DNA of 64,000 nt from Alcanivorax sp. 24 (lineage in GTDB: Bacteria; Pseudomonadota; Gammaproteobacteria; Pseudomonadales; Alcanivoracaceae), in NCBI RefSeq assembly GCF_004360225.1, contig NZ_SNUA01000001.1, positions 496,001 to 560,000 on the forward strand, given 5' to 3'. The position numbers and the translations under genes were made by a program. Shown one piece after another: positions 44,397 through 53,647 of the stretch. The notes under the pieces are model-generated. The model was not told the DNA's origin and did not search any database. It saw nothing but the letters and a program-made list of their open reading frames with translations. Each line of letters opens with the position of its first letter. Within the stretch, counting starts at the first letter, position 1.

Positions 44397-44415
44397 GGGT
44401 CAAATCATTTGACCC
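44397..44415. promoter_or_regulatory. 19-bp perfect palindrome, candidate operator
   Basis: GGGTCAAATCATTTGACCC is perfectly symmetrical (9+1+9). It lies in the gap between the antiporter gene and the MarR operon, upstream of the predicted -35, and could bind the MarR protein or another dimeric regulator. Confidence 0.55.
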
Positions 44416-44417
44416 TA

Positions 44418-44445
44418 TTGCCAGAATTATAAGCATCCTTATAAT
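44418..44445 (+). promoter_or_regulatory. predicted promoter of the marR-emrAB operon
   Basis: TTGCCA (44418-44423) and a perfect TATAAT (44440-44445) with a 16-bp spacer. The -10 lies inside the palindrome at 44434-44452, so a repressor bound there would block the polymerase. Confidence 0.75.
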
Positions 44446-44452
44446 AAGGATG
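44434..44452. promoter_or_regulatory. MarR-type operator overlapping the -10
   Basis: CATCCTTATAATAAGGATG is a perfect 9+1+9 palindrome covering the -10 box and ending 17 bp before the MarR ATG, the typical size and position of a MarR-family autorepressor operator. Confidence 0.7.
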
Positions 44453-44469
44453 TTATCCGAGGAGTGAGC

Positions 44470-44913
44470 ATGGGCGGAACGGACACCACGGTTGGGATGA
44501 GCCTGAACGACGTCGCGCGCATGATGCGGCGGGACTTCGATCGCCGGGCCCGGGAGCAGGGCTTGAGCCGCGCGCGTTGGCAGGTGCTCTGGCAACTGTC
44601 GCGGCGGCAGGGGGTGCATCAGGCCGCACTGGCCGAGGTGATGGATTTGGCCCCTATCTCGCTGACCCGTCAATTGGACCAACTGGAAGCGGAAGGGCTG
44701 GTGGAGCGACGTCCGGATCCATCCGATCGACGGCGCCGGCTGTTGTTTCTGACGGAGCAGGCCCGGCCGGCTCTGGAACGATTGAAGACATTGGCCGAAC
44801 AGACCCGTGCACGGGCTTTTGCCGGATTGGAGTCCTCGGACATCGACATGCTCATTCGGATTCTGGCCGCCATGCGTGCCAACTTGTGTGATCGCCCGGA
44901 CCAGGGAGACTAG
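44470..44913 (+). CDS. MarR-family transcriptional regulator
   Basis: A 147-residue winged-helix repressor. The DNA-binding core runs from about 30 to 100: LSRARWQVLWQLSRRQGVHQAALAEVMDLAPISLTRQLDQLE (recognition helix) and the wing VERRPDPSDRRRRLLFLTE with the family's DxRxxR. It is first in an operon with an EmrA/EmrB-type pump and is probably an EmrR/MarR-like repressor released by a toxic ligand. The ATG at 44470 has GAGGAG at a 5-nt gap, better than a GTG at 44464. Two perfect palindromes lie upstream. Confidence 0.93.
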   Translation: MGGTDTTVGMSLNDVARMMRRDFDRRAREQGLSRARWQVLWQLSRRQGVHQAALAEVMDLAPISLTRQLDQLEAEGLVERRPDPSDRRRRLLFLTEQARPALERLKTLAEQTRARAFAGLESSDIDMLIRILAAMRANLCDRPDQGD

Positions 44914-44914
44914 A

Positions 44915-45946
44915 GTGACCTCAATGCAACGAACCCGCCGTCTTGGTATGGGCTTTGGCCTGCTGGTGGCGATAGTGGTGATCCTGTGGCTGATTTTTGG
45001 CGGCCAGCGCTACGTCAGTACGGATAATGCCTATATCAAGATCGATATGTTATCCCTGGCCGCCAATGTTAGCGGGCAACTGGTGGCGGTGAACGTGGAA
45101 CGCAATCAGGTGGTGGAGAAAGGGCAGGTGCTGGCGGAAGTGGATCCACGCCCCTTTCGCATCGCCGTTGCCGAGGCACGGGCGGATCAGCAGGCGGTGC
45201 GCAATCGTATCCTGTCTTTGCGCGGAGACTACGCTCAGGCCATGGCGGAACGGGACCAGGCCAACCGCGATGTGTCTTATTACCGGCGTGAGTTGCAACG
45301 TCTGCAGCGGATGAGGCGCAGTTCGGTATCCGAGGCGCAACTGGACGGGGCCCGCCAGAAACTGGACCAGGCTCGCGCCACCGGTTCCGTGGCGGAACAG
45401 CGCCTGGTCAGCTTGCGGGCGCAACTGGCGGGTGGGCCGGATGTGGCGGTGGAAGATCACCCGGATTATCAGGCCGCCACCGCCAAGCTGGAGCAGGCGG
45501 AATACGATCTGTCCCAGTGTCAGGTTATCGCCCCCGCTTCCGGCATTGTTGGCGGTGAGGTGCCGATGATTGGGGAACGGGTTAACGCCGCGGTGCCGAT
45601 CATTTCCTTGTCGAAGACCGATACCTTGTGGGTGGAAGCGAACCTCAAGGAAACCCAGCTGACGCGGATCGTGCCCGGTCAGACGGCGGAGGTGGAGGTG
45701 GATACCTTCCCGGGGGTCAAGTGGGAGGCGCAAGTCATCAGTCTGAGTCCGGCCACCGGCTCTGAGTTCGCGCTGATTCCCCCGCAGAATGCCAGCGGCA
45801 ACTGGGTAAAGGTGGTTCAGCGGCTACCAGTGCGGCTGCGTCTGCAGCCCAAGGACGGTCAACCGATCCTGCGTGCCGGAATGAGCGCCGAGGTCACTAT
45901 CGATACCGGTAATGAGCCGGAGCAACAAACCGCGCAGGCTCGATAA
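44915..45946 (+). CDS. EmrA-type membrane fusion protein (HlyD family)
   Basis: A 343-residue periplasmic adaptor of a tripartite efflux pump. One N-terminal membrane anchor (LGMGFGLLVAIVVILWLIFGG), then YVSTDNAYIKIDMLSLAANVSGQL (biotinyl-lipoyl half), a coiled-coil hairpin (about 95-175), the second lipoyl half (IAPASGIVGG) and a beta-barrel domain. It links the EmrB-like pump to an outer-membrane channel not encoded here. The GTG at 44915 has GGGAG at a 6-nt gap and follows the MarR stop by 1 nt; an ATG at 44924 is possible. Confidence 0.9.
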   Translation: MTSMQRTRRLGMGFGLLVAIVVILWLIFGGQRYVSTDNAYIKIDMLSLAANVSGQLVAVNVERNQVVEKGQVLAEVDPRPFRIAVAEARADQQAVRNRILSLRGDYAQAMAERDQANRDVSYYRRELQRLQRMRRSSVSEAQLDGARQKLDQARATGSVAEQRLVSLRAQLAGGPDVAVEDHPDYQAATAKLEQAEYDLSQCQVIAPASGIVGGEVPMIGERVNAAVPIISLSKTDTLWVEANLKETQLTRIVPGQTAEVEVDTFPGVKWEAQVISLSPATGSEFALIPPQNASGNWVKVVQRLPVRLRLQPKDGQPILRAGMSAEVTIDTGNEPEQQTAQAR

Positions 45947-45947
45947 T

Positions 45948-47432
45948 ATGACGCGTATCGAGGACCAGCGTCTCGTCACCGTCAGTATTATGCTGGCGAC
46001 GGTGATGCAGGTGCTCGATACCACTATCGCCAATGTGGCCCTGCCGCACATGCAGGGCAGTCTCTCCGCCAGTACCGATCAGATCACCTGGGTCCTGACC
46101 TCTTATATCGTGGCCTGCGCCATCATGACGCCGACGGTGGGGTTCGTGACGTCACGCATCGGCCGCCGTCAGGTGTTTTTGTGGTCGGTGGCCGGGTTTA
46201 CCGTGGCTTCCGGCTTGTGTGGCCTGTCCACCTCGTTGGAACAGATGGTGGCGTTCCGCATTCTGCAGGGCATCTTCGGCGCGGCCTTGGTGCCTTTGTC
46301 ACAGGCTGTTCTGCTGGATTCCTACCCGGTGGAAAAGCACGGTCAGGCGATGGCGATTTGGGGTGTGGGAGTGATGGTTGGGCCGATCCTCGGGCCAACG
46401 CTGGGTGGGTGGCTCACCGAGTGGTACAGCTGGCGCTGGGTGTTCTATATCAATCTGCCATTCGGGCTGCTGGCTTACCTTGGCATCTGGCTCAGCGTCC
46501 CCGACACGGAAACCCGGAAGAGCCGGTTCGATCTGACCGGTTTTGCCCTGCTGGCTCTGGCGATTGGTTCCTTCCAGTTGATGCTGGACCGCGGTGAGCA
46601 CTTGAAATGGTTCGATAGTATCGAGATTCAGATCGAAGCGGTGCTGGCTCTGGCCGGCCTGTATTTGTTTGTCGTGCACTCATTGACCCGTAAGCAGCCG
46701 TTCATCGACATGGCCTTGTTTCGGGACCGTAACTTTGTCACCGGAGTGATCTTTATTTTCGTGGTTGGCATCATCCTGCTGGCCACCATGGCACTGTTGC
46801 CGCCCTTCCTGCAGCAGTGGAAAGATTATCCCGCCGCGACGACGGGAATCGTGCTGGCGCCGCGGGGGTTGGGGTCGATGGTGTCGATGATGCTGGTGGG
46901 ACGGTTGATGCGTACCCGCCTGGATCCACGGGTTTTGGTGATTACCGGTTTATGTCTCACCAGTCTGTCGTTGCACCAGATGGCGGGGTTTACCCTGGAG
47001 GTTTCACAGAGTGATCTGATCTGGACCGGCGTCTTACAGGGGCTCGGACTGGGGCTGGTGTTCGTGCCAGCATCGGCGATGACCTATGCGACGTTGGCTC
47101 CGGCATTGAGAACGGAGGCTACCTCTCTGTTCTCCTTGTCCCGTAACCTGGGCTCCAGCGTGGGTATCTCGATCATGACCGCCATGTTGACCCGCAATCT
47201 GTGGATCAACGAGCAGCAGTTGGGTGAGCAACTGCAACTGAAGGCCTGGATCGCCCAGGGATTGCCGATGAAGGACCTGGTGTCCGGGGTGCCCGCCCAG
47301 GTATACCACACTCTGCTGAGCCAAGCGGCGGAGATCAGCTACATGAACGATTTCCGCTTGCTCATGTGGATCAATATGGCGGCCATCCCGCTGGTGCTGC
47401 TGCTGCGTCGTCAGCACTCGACGGCGGTTTAA
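45948..47432 (+). CDS. EmrB-type multidrug efflux transporter (MFS DHA2 family)
   Basis: A 494-residue, 14-transmembrane-helix drug:proton antiporter. The DHA2 motifs are present: VMQVLDTTIANVALPHMQG in TM1, GRRQVFLW in the A loop, RILQGIFGAALVPLSQAVLLDSYP in motif B/TM4, and GPILGPTLGGWLTEWYSWRWVFYINLP (antiporter motif C). It should export hydrophobic toxic compounds together with the upstream fusion protein. It begins 2 bp after the adaptor stop. The substrate cannot be inferred. Confidence 0.93.
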   Translation: MTRIEDQRLVTVSIMLATVMQVLDTTIANVALPHMQGSLSASTDQITWVLTSYIVACAIMTPTVGFVTSRIGRRQVFLWSVAGFTVASGLCGLSTSLEQMVAFRILQGIFGAALVPLSQAVLLDSYPVEKHGQAMAIWGVGVMVGPILGPTLGGWLTEWYSWRWVFYINLPFGLLAYLGIWLSVPDTETRKSRFDLTGFALLALAIGSFQLMLDRGEHLKWFDSIEIQIEAVLALAGLYLFVVHSLTRKQPFIDMALFRDRNFVTGVIFIFVVGIILLATMALLPPFLQQWKDYPAATTGIVLAPRGLGSMVSMMLVGRLMRTRLDPRVLVITGLCLTSLSLHQMAGFTLEVSQSDLIWTGVLQGLGLGLVFVPASAMTYATLAPALRTEATSLFSLSRNLGSSVGISIMTAMLTRNLWINEQQLGEQLQLKAWIAQGLPMKDLVSGVPAQVYHTLLSQAAEISYMNDFRLLMWINMAAIPLVLLLRRQHSTAV

Positions 47433-47870
47433 TCGCCTCTCTTCTCAAGAAAGAAAAACCTTCCCTTCCTGTTTGTGGAAAATGTCGAGCTATTCTTTCC
47501 GATTTTAAGGTCGGATTTTTATTATTATTAATAAAATAAGTTATCGGCAGATTCTGATAAAACTTTAGTTGTTTTTTATTGGTATAAAAGGTTTATTCCT
47601 TAATGCCAATTTGATTTAAGAGATGGTTGTATATTGGTTTTTTATTTCTTTGTTTTTCTATTACAGTCATGAATGTGAACAAATGAAAACGGCAAGAATT
47701 CCGGAATAAGAAGGCGGAGTCGTGTCGGAGGAAGGGGCTTCGGTTACCCGGTACGGCTGGTAACGTACTGATTATTGCGGTGATTGGCCTGCCAGGCGCT
47801 GGCGAGGCCGGCGCTTATAAAAATGTGAAATCAGTAACGGGATAATAATCAACGGAGCGAGGGGAAAGAC
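47433..47870. other. AT-rich intergenic region
   Basis: 438 bases with a strongly AT-rich core (about 47500-47700), unlike the rest of the window. A weak hairpin, TCCGA/TCGGA followed by a T-rich tract near 47505-47530, may end the emr transcript. An inverted pair GTTACC (47743-47748) / GGTAAC (47759-47764) lies upstream of the next gene. No convincing ORF. Confidence 0.5.
47743..47764. promoter_or_regulatory. GTTACC-N10-GGTAAC inverted repeat
   Basis: Perfect 6-bp inverted half-sites about 110 bp before the fimbrial-like gene. The half-sites resemble those upstream of the candidate Cbr-controlled RNA at 55959-55999, but the spacing differs. Confidence 0.3.
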
Positions 47871-48311
47871 ATGGACGCAACGCTGGGGAATCAGGGAAAT
47901 GAAAAGGGTGAACCGCGAGTCAAGCGGGTTTTAAGGGGGAATGCGGGTGACGCCGGGCGATCGCCACGACGGTGTTCCCCGCGATGGCATTTGTTGACGG
48001 GGGGGGTTGGCCTGTTGTGTGCATTGCTGATGCCGCTGAGCTATGCCGGCGATGGCAAGATACGTTTCCATGGCAGAATCGCGGTGGCGACCTGCGAGGT
48101 TGGCGTCAGTGTCGCTACCAGGGATAACGCGGTGGTTTCCAGCTGCGAGCGGGTGAGACAGGAAGTGGCGGATCCAATGGTGTTGATGAATACACCCAGC
48201 CCCTACATGAGCTGGCATCGTCTTGATGGCAGCGTGATCACGGGGGATGCGCAAACCATTGTCAGTCAGGCCGCCAAGACGCCGACCATTCTGTACCTGA
48301 ACTATCCGTGA
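47871..48311 (+). CDS. exported fimbrial-subunit-like protein
   Basis: A 146-residue protein with a long, arginine-rich N-terminus (1-40), a hydrophobic segment (41-57, LLTGGVGLLCALLMPLS) and a likely signal-peptidase site after SYA59. The mature start GKIRFHGRIAVATCEVGV looks like the first strand of type 1 pilin subunits, with C75 and C92 placed for the usual disulfide. It is short, and no chaperone or usher gene is adjacent, so a role in pili is uncertain. GAGGGG precedes the ATG. AT-rich DNA lies upstream. Confidence 0.6.
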   Translation: MDATLGNQGNEKGEPRVKRVLRGNAGDAGRSPRRCSPRWHLLTGGVGLLCALLMPLSYAGDGKIRFHGRIAVATCEVGVSVATRDNAVVSSCERVRQEVADPMVLMNTPSPYMSWHRLDGSVITGDAQTIVSQAAKTPTILYLNYP

Positions 48312-48353
48312 AGGTATCCGTGAAGGTCTTGGCGACGGGCATGCCCGGCCGTT

Positions 48354-48387
48354 AAAAAGCCCGGCCCCTTATTGTACCGGGGCCGGG
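48354..48387 (-). terminator. intrinsic terminator of acs
   Basis: CCCGGCCCC (48360-48368) pairs with GGGGCCGGG (48379-48387); read on the minus strand the stem is followed by CTTTTT. It lies just beyond the acs stop. Confidence 0.8.
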
Positions 48388-48416
48388 AGACAGGCTAACG
48401 GTGTTATCGATTCGCC

Positions 48417-50354
48417 CTAGCGGTTGCGGCGGGTCTCGATCAGCTGGTCGACCACGCTGGGATCCGCCAGGGTGGAGGTGTCACCCAGGCTGTCCAGCTC
48501 ATCGGCGGCGATTTTACGCAGGATACGGCGCATGATCTTGCCGGATCGGGTCTTGGGCAGCCCCGGCGCGAAGTGGATCAGATCCGGTTTGGCGATCGGG
48601 CCGATTTCCTCGGTGACCAGCTTGCGCAGCTCATCGATCAACGCTTCACTGCCGGTGGCGCCGGCCATCAGGGACACATAGGCGTAGATGCCCTGGCCTT
48701 TGACGTCGTGCTGATACCCCACCACGGCGGCTTCGGCGATGCTCTTGTGCAGCACCAGAGCGGACTCGATCTCGGCGGTGCCGAGGCGGTGGCCTGACAC
48801 GTTCAGGACGTCGTCGACGCGGCCGGTGATCCAGTAATAGCCGTCTTCGTCGCGGCGGGCGCCGTCACCGGTGAAATAGTAACCCGGGTAGGCACTGAAA
48901 TAAGTGTCGATCATGCGTTGATGATCGCCGTAAACCGTGCGGATCTGGCTCGGCCAGCTTGCTTTGATCACCAGGTTGCCGGAGGTGGCGCCGTCCAGTT
49001 CCTTGCCGTCCGGGTCCATCAGCGCCGGTTGTACACCAAACATCGGCAGGGTGGCGGAACCCGGCTTGAGGTCCACGGCTCCGGGCAGGGGCGCGATCAT
49101 GATGGCGCCGGTCTCGGTTTGCCACCAGGTGTCGACAATCGGGCAGCGCTCCTCTCCCACCACCTTGTAGTACCACTCCCAGGCTTCCGGGTTGATCGGC
49201 TCGCCCACCGTTCCCAGCAGCTTCAGGCTCTGTCGCGATGTCTTGGTGACGGGCTCATCGCCGAGCCCCATCAGCGCACGGATGGCGGTGGGCGCGGTGT
49301 AGAAGATGTTCACCTTGTGCTTGTCCACTACTTGCCAGCAACGGGAAGCGTCCGGATAGGTGGGTACGCCCTCGAACATCAGAGTGGTGGCGCCATTGGC
49401 CAGTGGGCCATAAACGATATAGCTGTGGCCGGTGACCCAGCCCACGTCGGCGGTACACCAGTAGATGTCGCCGTCGTGATAATCGAATACGTATTTGTGG
49501 GTCAGGGCGCTTTGCAGCAAATAGCCGGCGGTGCTGTGCACCACGCCTTTCGGTTTGCCGGTGGAGCCGGAGGTATAGAGGGTGAACAGTGGATCCTCGG
49601 AGTCCATCCACTCTGGTTCGCACTGCGGGTCGGCCTGCGCCATGGCCTCGTGGTACCAGAGGTCGCGGCTGTCATTCCAGTCCACGTTGCCGCCAGTACG
49701 TTGCACCACCACGCAGCTGTGGACGCTGGACTGGCCATTCATCGCCTTGTCGGCGTTTTGTTTCAGCGGCACGGTGCGGCCGCCACGCACGCCTTCATCG
49801 GCGGTGATGACGGCACAGGCGTCGGCATCGTTGATGCGGTCCTTGAGCGCTTCCGGAGAGAAGCCGCCGAAAACCACTGAGTGGATGGCACCGATGCGGG
49901 CACAGGCGAGCATGGCATAGGCGGCTTCCGGGATCATGGGCATGTAAATCACGACCCGGTCCCCTTTTTTAATGCCGCGGGCGCGCAGCACATTGCCCAG
50001 CTTGCTGACCTGCTCGAACAGCTCCTGGTAACTGATATGTTTGTCCTGGTCCGGTTCGTCGCCTTCCCAGATGATGGCGGTTTGCCCGGCGCGTTGAGGC
50101 AGATGACGATCGACACAGTTGTAGCAGGCGTTCAGCTTGCCACCGACGAACCAGGCCGCGCGACCTTCCTTGAAATCCCAGTCGCTGACCGTATCCCAGC
50201 GGGTATGCCAATGCAGCAGCTCCCCGGCGCGGTCCGCCCAGAAGGTTTCCGGATCATTGACGGATTGTGCGTACCAGCGCTCATAGGTGTCACGGTCCAT
50301 GAGGGTTTGACGCTTGAATGACTCCGGAACCGGGTGGATTTTATGCTCGGACAT
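48417..50354 (-). CDS. acs: acetyl-CoA synthetase (AMP-forming)
   Basis: A 645-residue ANL-superfamily enzyme converting acetate, ATP and CoA to acetyl-CoA via acetyl-AMP. It has the P-loop [11 protein letters not shown] near residue 263, WWQTETG (about 412), the hinge [22 protein letters not shown] and the C-terminal [11 protein letters not shown] whose lysine is acetylated in homologues. AAGGAGG precedes the ATG at 50354. In pseudomonads acetate use is linked to CbrAB and related regulators, encoded about 6 kb away. Monocistronic, with its own terminator. Confidence 0.97.
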   Translation of the reverse strand: MSEHKIHPVPESFKRQTLMDRDTYERWYAQSVNDPETFWADRAGELLHWHTRWDTVSDWDFKEGRAAWFVGGKLNACYNCVDRHLPQRAGQTAIIWEGDEPDQDKHISYQELFEQVSKLGNVLRARGIKKGDRVVIYMPMIPEAAYAMLACARIGAIHSVVFGGFSPEALKDRINDADACAVITADEGVRGGRTVPLKQNADKAMNGQSSVHSCVVVQRTGGNVDWNDSRDLWYHEAMAQADPQCEPEWMDSEDPLFTLYTSGSTGKPKGVVHSTAGYLLQSALTHKYVFDYHDGDIYWCTADVGWVTGHSYIVYGPLANGATTLMFEGVPTYPDASRCWQVVDKHKVNIFYTAPTAIRALMGLGDEPVTKTSRQSLKLLGTVGEPINPEAWEWYYKVVGEERCPIVDTWWQTETGAIMIAPLPGAVDLKPGSATLPMFGVQPALMDPDGKELDGATSGNLVIKASWPSQIRTVYGDHQRMIDTYFSAYPGYYFTGDGARRDEDGYYWITGRVDDVLNVSGHRLGTAEIESALVLHKSIAEAAVVGYQHDVKGQGIYAYVSLMAGATGSEALIDELRKLVTEEIGPIAKPDLIHFAPGLPKTRSGKIMRRILRKIAADELDSLGDTSTLADPSVVDQLIETRRNR

Positions 50355-50694
50355 CGCGGCCTCCTTCCATACTGCTCGCCGGTGGCTTGTTGTTAGACAT
50401 TGTCCGCACCCGCACCGGGTCGGGACACGCCCTTGGGCGCTGGTGATGACACGGGGCGGGTGAGGTGAAAGTGCGGCCGCATTATGGCGCGGCAAAGGAA
50501 CGCACAGGAATTAAACTATGGTCTAACTCCTTTTGGCGCAAGGGTGGGAGATACTTTGGAGCCAGGCCGATGAGGGAATGGCGGTTCGCCGGCCGTTCTC
50601 GCACGATGATCGCGAGCGGGACAAACAAAAACGCCGGCCTCGGGGGCCGGCGTAGGCGAATCAGGGTACGGGCGCGAGCATGGCGCGCAAAAAA
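50355..50694. other. intergenic region between panD and acs
   Basis: 340 bases holding the acs promoter region (not resolved) and, near 50623-50652, the panD terminator. I see no ORF worth calling. Confidence 0.5.
50623..50652 (-). terminator. intrinsic terminator of panD
   Basis: CGCCGGCC (50632-50639) pairs with GGCCGGCG (50645-50652); on the minus strand the stem is followed by a T run (TTTTTGTTTG). It lies 43 bp after the panD stop. Confidence 0.85.
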
Positions 50695-51075
50695 TCAGGC
50701 GACTTGTACCGGGATCGCGTTGCTGGAGCCTTTGACTTCGTTGCCTTCGCCGACGTAAATCAGCCGCGGCTTGAAGTTAATCAACTCTGAGCTGCCGTAG
50801 CTGGCGTAAGCGCAAATGATCACGCGGTGGCCAGGTTGGGCTTTATGGGCGGCGGCACCATTGACGGAGATGATCTTGGATCCTTCTTCCGCGCGAATGG
50901 CGTAAGTTTCAAAACGCTCGCCGTTATCCAGGTTATAGATCTGGATTTGCTCATACTCGAGAATGCCGGCCATATCCAGCAGATTGCCATCGATGGCGCA
51001 GGAGCCTTCATACTCCAGTTCCGCGTGGGTAATGCGGGCCTGGTGCAGCTTGGCTTTCAGCATGGTGCACTGCAT
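50695..51075 (-). CDS. panD: aspartate 1-decarboxylase PanD
   Basis: A 126-residue pyruvoyl enzyme making beta-alanine for pantothenate. The self-cleavage site G24-S25 lies in YEGSCAID; K9 and the GERFETYAI and [15 protein letters not shown] segments are typical. The ATG at 51075 begins [12 protein letters not shown], with AGAGG upstream; the longer open frame is not used. It lies 107 bp after panC on the same strand and ends in a strong terminator. Confidence 0.97.
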   Translation of the reverse strand: MQCTMLKAKLHQARITHAELEYEGSCAIDGNLLDMAGILEYEQIQIYNLDNGERFETYAIRAEEGSKIISVNGAAAHKAQPGHRVIICAYASYGSSELINFKPRLIYVGEGNEVKGSSNAIPVQVA

Positions 51076-51182
51076 ATCGGGTACCTCTCTGAACAAGCCA
51101 CGGACGGCCTGGCAGGCTGTCTGCGGGCCGGCAGTATGCATGAATCACCGGTCACATACAAGGCGCCGCCGGGCCGCTGAAT

Positions 51183-52037
51183 CTAGGGTTTAAGTAATGA
51201 AATCGTCACGTTGTCGATCAGTCGCGGCTGCCCCAGTCGGGCGGCGGCGGCGACCACCAGATCATGATGTCGTGGGCCCGCCGGGACCAGAGTATGGGCA
51301 TCGGCCACGGTGAAATAATCCACCTGGAACCCCTGTTCTCCGAGAGTTCGGGCCAGGCGTGCCTCCAGGGCCCGGTAATCCCTTTCTCCGGCGGCGATGG
51401 CATGGCGCGCCTGTTCCAGATGCTGGTGCAGCAACGCCGCCCTGGGCCGTTCCGCGGCGGTCAGGAAGCCATTGCGGGAACTGCGGGCCAGGCCATCCTC
51501 CTCGCGGTCGGTGGGGGCACCGACAATGCGGATCGGCATCATCAACTCCGTGGTCATGCGGCGGATCACCGCCAACTGCTGGAAGTCCTTTTCACCAAAG
51601 ACGGCGATATCCGGTTGTACTATATTAAATAATTTGCTTACAACGGTGGTGACACCGCGGAAGTGCCCCGGTCGGTTGGCACCGCACAAATGGTCCCCCA
51701 GGTCGTCCACGGACACCCAGGTCTTGTTGCCCCCCAGGGGATACATTTCGTCCACGCCAGGTACGAACAGCAGATCCGCCTTTTCCTCCCGCAGCAGTGC
51801 GCTGTCCTGGTCCAGGGTGCGCGGGTAGGCGTCATAGTCCTCGCCGGGGCCGAACTGGGTCGGATTGACGAAGACCGAAACCACCACGCGGTCAGCCTGC
51901 CGGCGCGCCTCGCGCACCAGACTGAGATGACCGTTATGCAAGTTCCCCATGGTGGGGACCAGGGCCACGGTTTCGCCTGCCCGTTTCCAGGCGGCGATGG
52001 CGTCGCGAGTGGCGCTCACGGTTTCCGCGATATGCAT
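51183..52037 (-). CDS. panC: pantothenate synthetase PanC
   Basis: A 284-residue ligase joining pantoate and beta-alanine via pantoyl-AMP. The nucleotidyl-binding GNLHNGHLSL (HIGH-like, residues 31-40), VNPTQFGPGEDYDAYPR, GHFRGVTTVVSKLFN, and FGEKDFQQL motifs are present, with the KMSKS-like RSSRNGFL near 185. GGAGG precedes the ATG at 52037. It follows panB by 52 bp; panB-panC-panD are probably co-transcribed. Confidence 0.97.
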   Translation of the reverse strand: MHIAETVSATRDAIAAWKRAGETVALVPTMGNLHNGHLSLVREARRQADRVVVSVFVNPTQFGPGEDYDAYPRTLDQDSALLREEKADLLFVPGVDEMYPLGGNKTWVSVDDLGDHLCGANRPGHFRGVTTVVSKLFNIVQPDIAVFGEKDFQQLAVIRRMTTELMMPIRIVGAPTDREEDGLARSSRNGFLTAAERPRAALLHQHLEQARHAIAAGERDYRALEARLARTLGEQGFQVDYFTVADAHTLVPAGPRHHDLVVAAAARLGQPRLIDNVTISLLKP

Positions 52038-52089
52038 TGGGATGCCTCCACGATGACAGGATGCCCCGGCACGATCGTGCCGGGAACTC

Positions 52090-52875
52090 TCAAAAACAGT
52101 GTTCCTCGGCGGGGAAGCTGCCGTCCTTGACGGCTTGATCATAGGCTCGAACCGCGGCGGCGATGTCGCCGGCGCCGGCCATGAAATCCTTGACGAAGCG
52201 CGCCGGCCGGGGGTTCAGGCCGAGCATGTCGTGCAAGACCAGCACCTGGCCATCGCACTCCGGCGCGGCACCGATGCCGATGACCGGCGCCTGCACGTTG
52301 GCGGTGATCTCAGCGCTTAGGCCGCGTGGCACGCACTCCAGCACGAACAAGGCGGTTCCGGCCCGGTCCAGGGTGATGGCGGCTTCCAGCAGTTCCCTGG
52401 CGCCGGCTTCATCCTTGCCCTGTACCCGGTAACCGCCGAAGGCGTTCACCGATTGCGGGGTCAGCCCCATATGGACGCAGACCGGGATGCCGTTGCGTTT
52501 GAGCACGGTAACCGCTTCTTCAAGCCAGGCGCCGCCTTCCAGTTTGATCACGTTGGCGCCGGCGCGCATCAATTGGGTAGCGGCATCCAGGGTGCGTTCC
52601 AGGGTGGCGGCCCCCATGAACGGTACATCAGCGATGATCAGACTGTTCTGATTGCCGCGAGCCACGCATTCCGTGTGATACACCATCTGTTCCAGCGTGA
52701 CCGGCACGGTGCTTTGCTGTCCCTGGATCACATTGCCAAGAGAATCGCCGATCAGCATGGCTTCCACGCCGGCATCGCTGATCAGCCGGGAAAAGGTCGC
52801 GTCATAGGCGGTCAATACCGAGAACTTGCGTTGCTCCTGTTTATACTTCTGCAGGGTGCGGATGGTTACGGGCAT
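52090..52875 (-). CDS. panB: ketopantoate hydroxymethyltransferase PanB
   Basis: A 261-residue TIM-barrel enzyme that transfers a hydroxymethyl group from methylene-THF to 2-oxoisovalerate. The metal and substrate motifs LTAYDATFSRLISDAG, MLIGDSLGNVIQG, VIKLEGG, VHMGLTPQSV and GIGAAPECDGQVLVLHDMLG are all visible. GGGGAGAGCCCC precedes the ATG. It follows the deoxynucleoside kinase gene by 88 bp on the same strand. Confidence 0.97.
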   Translation of the reverse strand: MPVTIRTLQKYKQEQRKFSVLTAYDATFSRLISDAGVEAMLIGDSLGNVIQGQQSTVPVTLEQMVYHTECVARGNQNSLIIADVPFMGAATLERTLDAATQLMRAGANVIKLEGGAWLEEAVTVLKRNGIPVCVHMGLTPQSVNAFGGYRVQGKDEAGARELLEAAITLDRAGTALFVLECVPRGLSAEITANVQAPVIGIGAAPECDGQVLVLHDMLGLNPRPARFVKDFMAGAGDIAAAVRAYDQAVKDGSFPAEEHCF

Positions 52876-52963
52876 GGGGCTCTCCCCTGACGAATAGACG
52901 GAGGCGCCTGGAAGGTAAGGGCAGGCACCCGGGGCGGGCTTGGGGACTCGGAAGCAAGGCGGC

Positions 52964-53647
52964 TCAGAGGTTCCCCAGCGGCCGGGGGTTAAAATAGTGG
53001 CGCCCCGAGCGGATGTCCAGCAACTCGGCCACCAGTTGTTGGTAGTCCCGGTCCCCCTCCACCAGATCGATATCGGCGGTGTTGACGATCAGCAGCGGCG
53101 CGTCGTCATAGAAATGGAAGAAACGGGTGTAGGCGTCGTTGAGCCGTTCCAGATAGTCCGGATCCATGCGTTGCTCGAAATCGGTGCCGCGTTTGAGCAC
53201 CCGTTGTCGCAGGGTGGCGGTGGGCGCTTGCAGGTAGATCACCAGATCCGGTGTCGGGGCGTCGATCAGCATGTGTTTGTAGACGTTGTCGTAGAGCGGG
53301 AACTCTTCGTCGCTCAACGTCACCTCGGCGAACAGGCGGGTCTTGTCCACCAGGAAATCCGCCACCCAGGGACCACTGAACAGTTCCTGTTGGCGCAGGT
53401 TGCGCAATTGTTCCGCCCGTTGGAACAGGAAAAACAGCTCGGTTTGCAGGGCGTAGCGGGCCGGGTCCTGATAGAAGCGGGACAGGAAGGGGTTGGCTTC
53501 CGCTTGCTCCAACAGGGTGTCGAAACCAAATGTATCCGCCAGGCGCCGGGTCAGAGTGGTCTTGCCGACACCGATGGGGCCTTCCACGGCAATCAGACGA
53601 GGCAGATTGCCGGCTTCACGACGCTGTTGAATACGCTGGCTCAACAA
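52964..53647 (-). CDS. deoxynucleoside kinase
   Basis: A 227-residue P-loop kinase of the deoxynucleoside kinase family, phosphorylating deoxynucleosides for salvage. The P-loop GPIGVGKT is at residues 23-30; QTELFFLFQRAEQL and the LIDAPTPDLVIYLQAP segment with the RVLKRGTDFEQ lid-type arginines follow. The start is TTG at 53647, with GGAGGAG at a 7-nt gap; it overlaps the folK 3' end by 32 bp, implying coupling. A kinase at this position between folK and panB also occurs in other pseudomonad-like genomes. Confidence 0.88.
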   Translation of the reverse strand: MLSQRIQQRREAGNLPRLIAVEGPIGVGKTTLTRRLADTFGFDTLLEQAEANPFLSRFYQDPARYALQTELFFLFQRAEQLRNLRQQELFSGPWVADFLVDKTRLFAEVTLSDEEFPLYDNVYKHMLIDAPTPDLVIYLQAPTATLRQRVLKRGTDFEQRMDPDYLERLNDAYTRFFHFYDDAPLLIVNTADIDLVEGDRDYQQLVAELLDIRSGRHYFNPRPLGNL

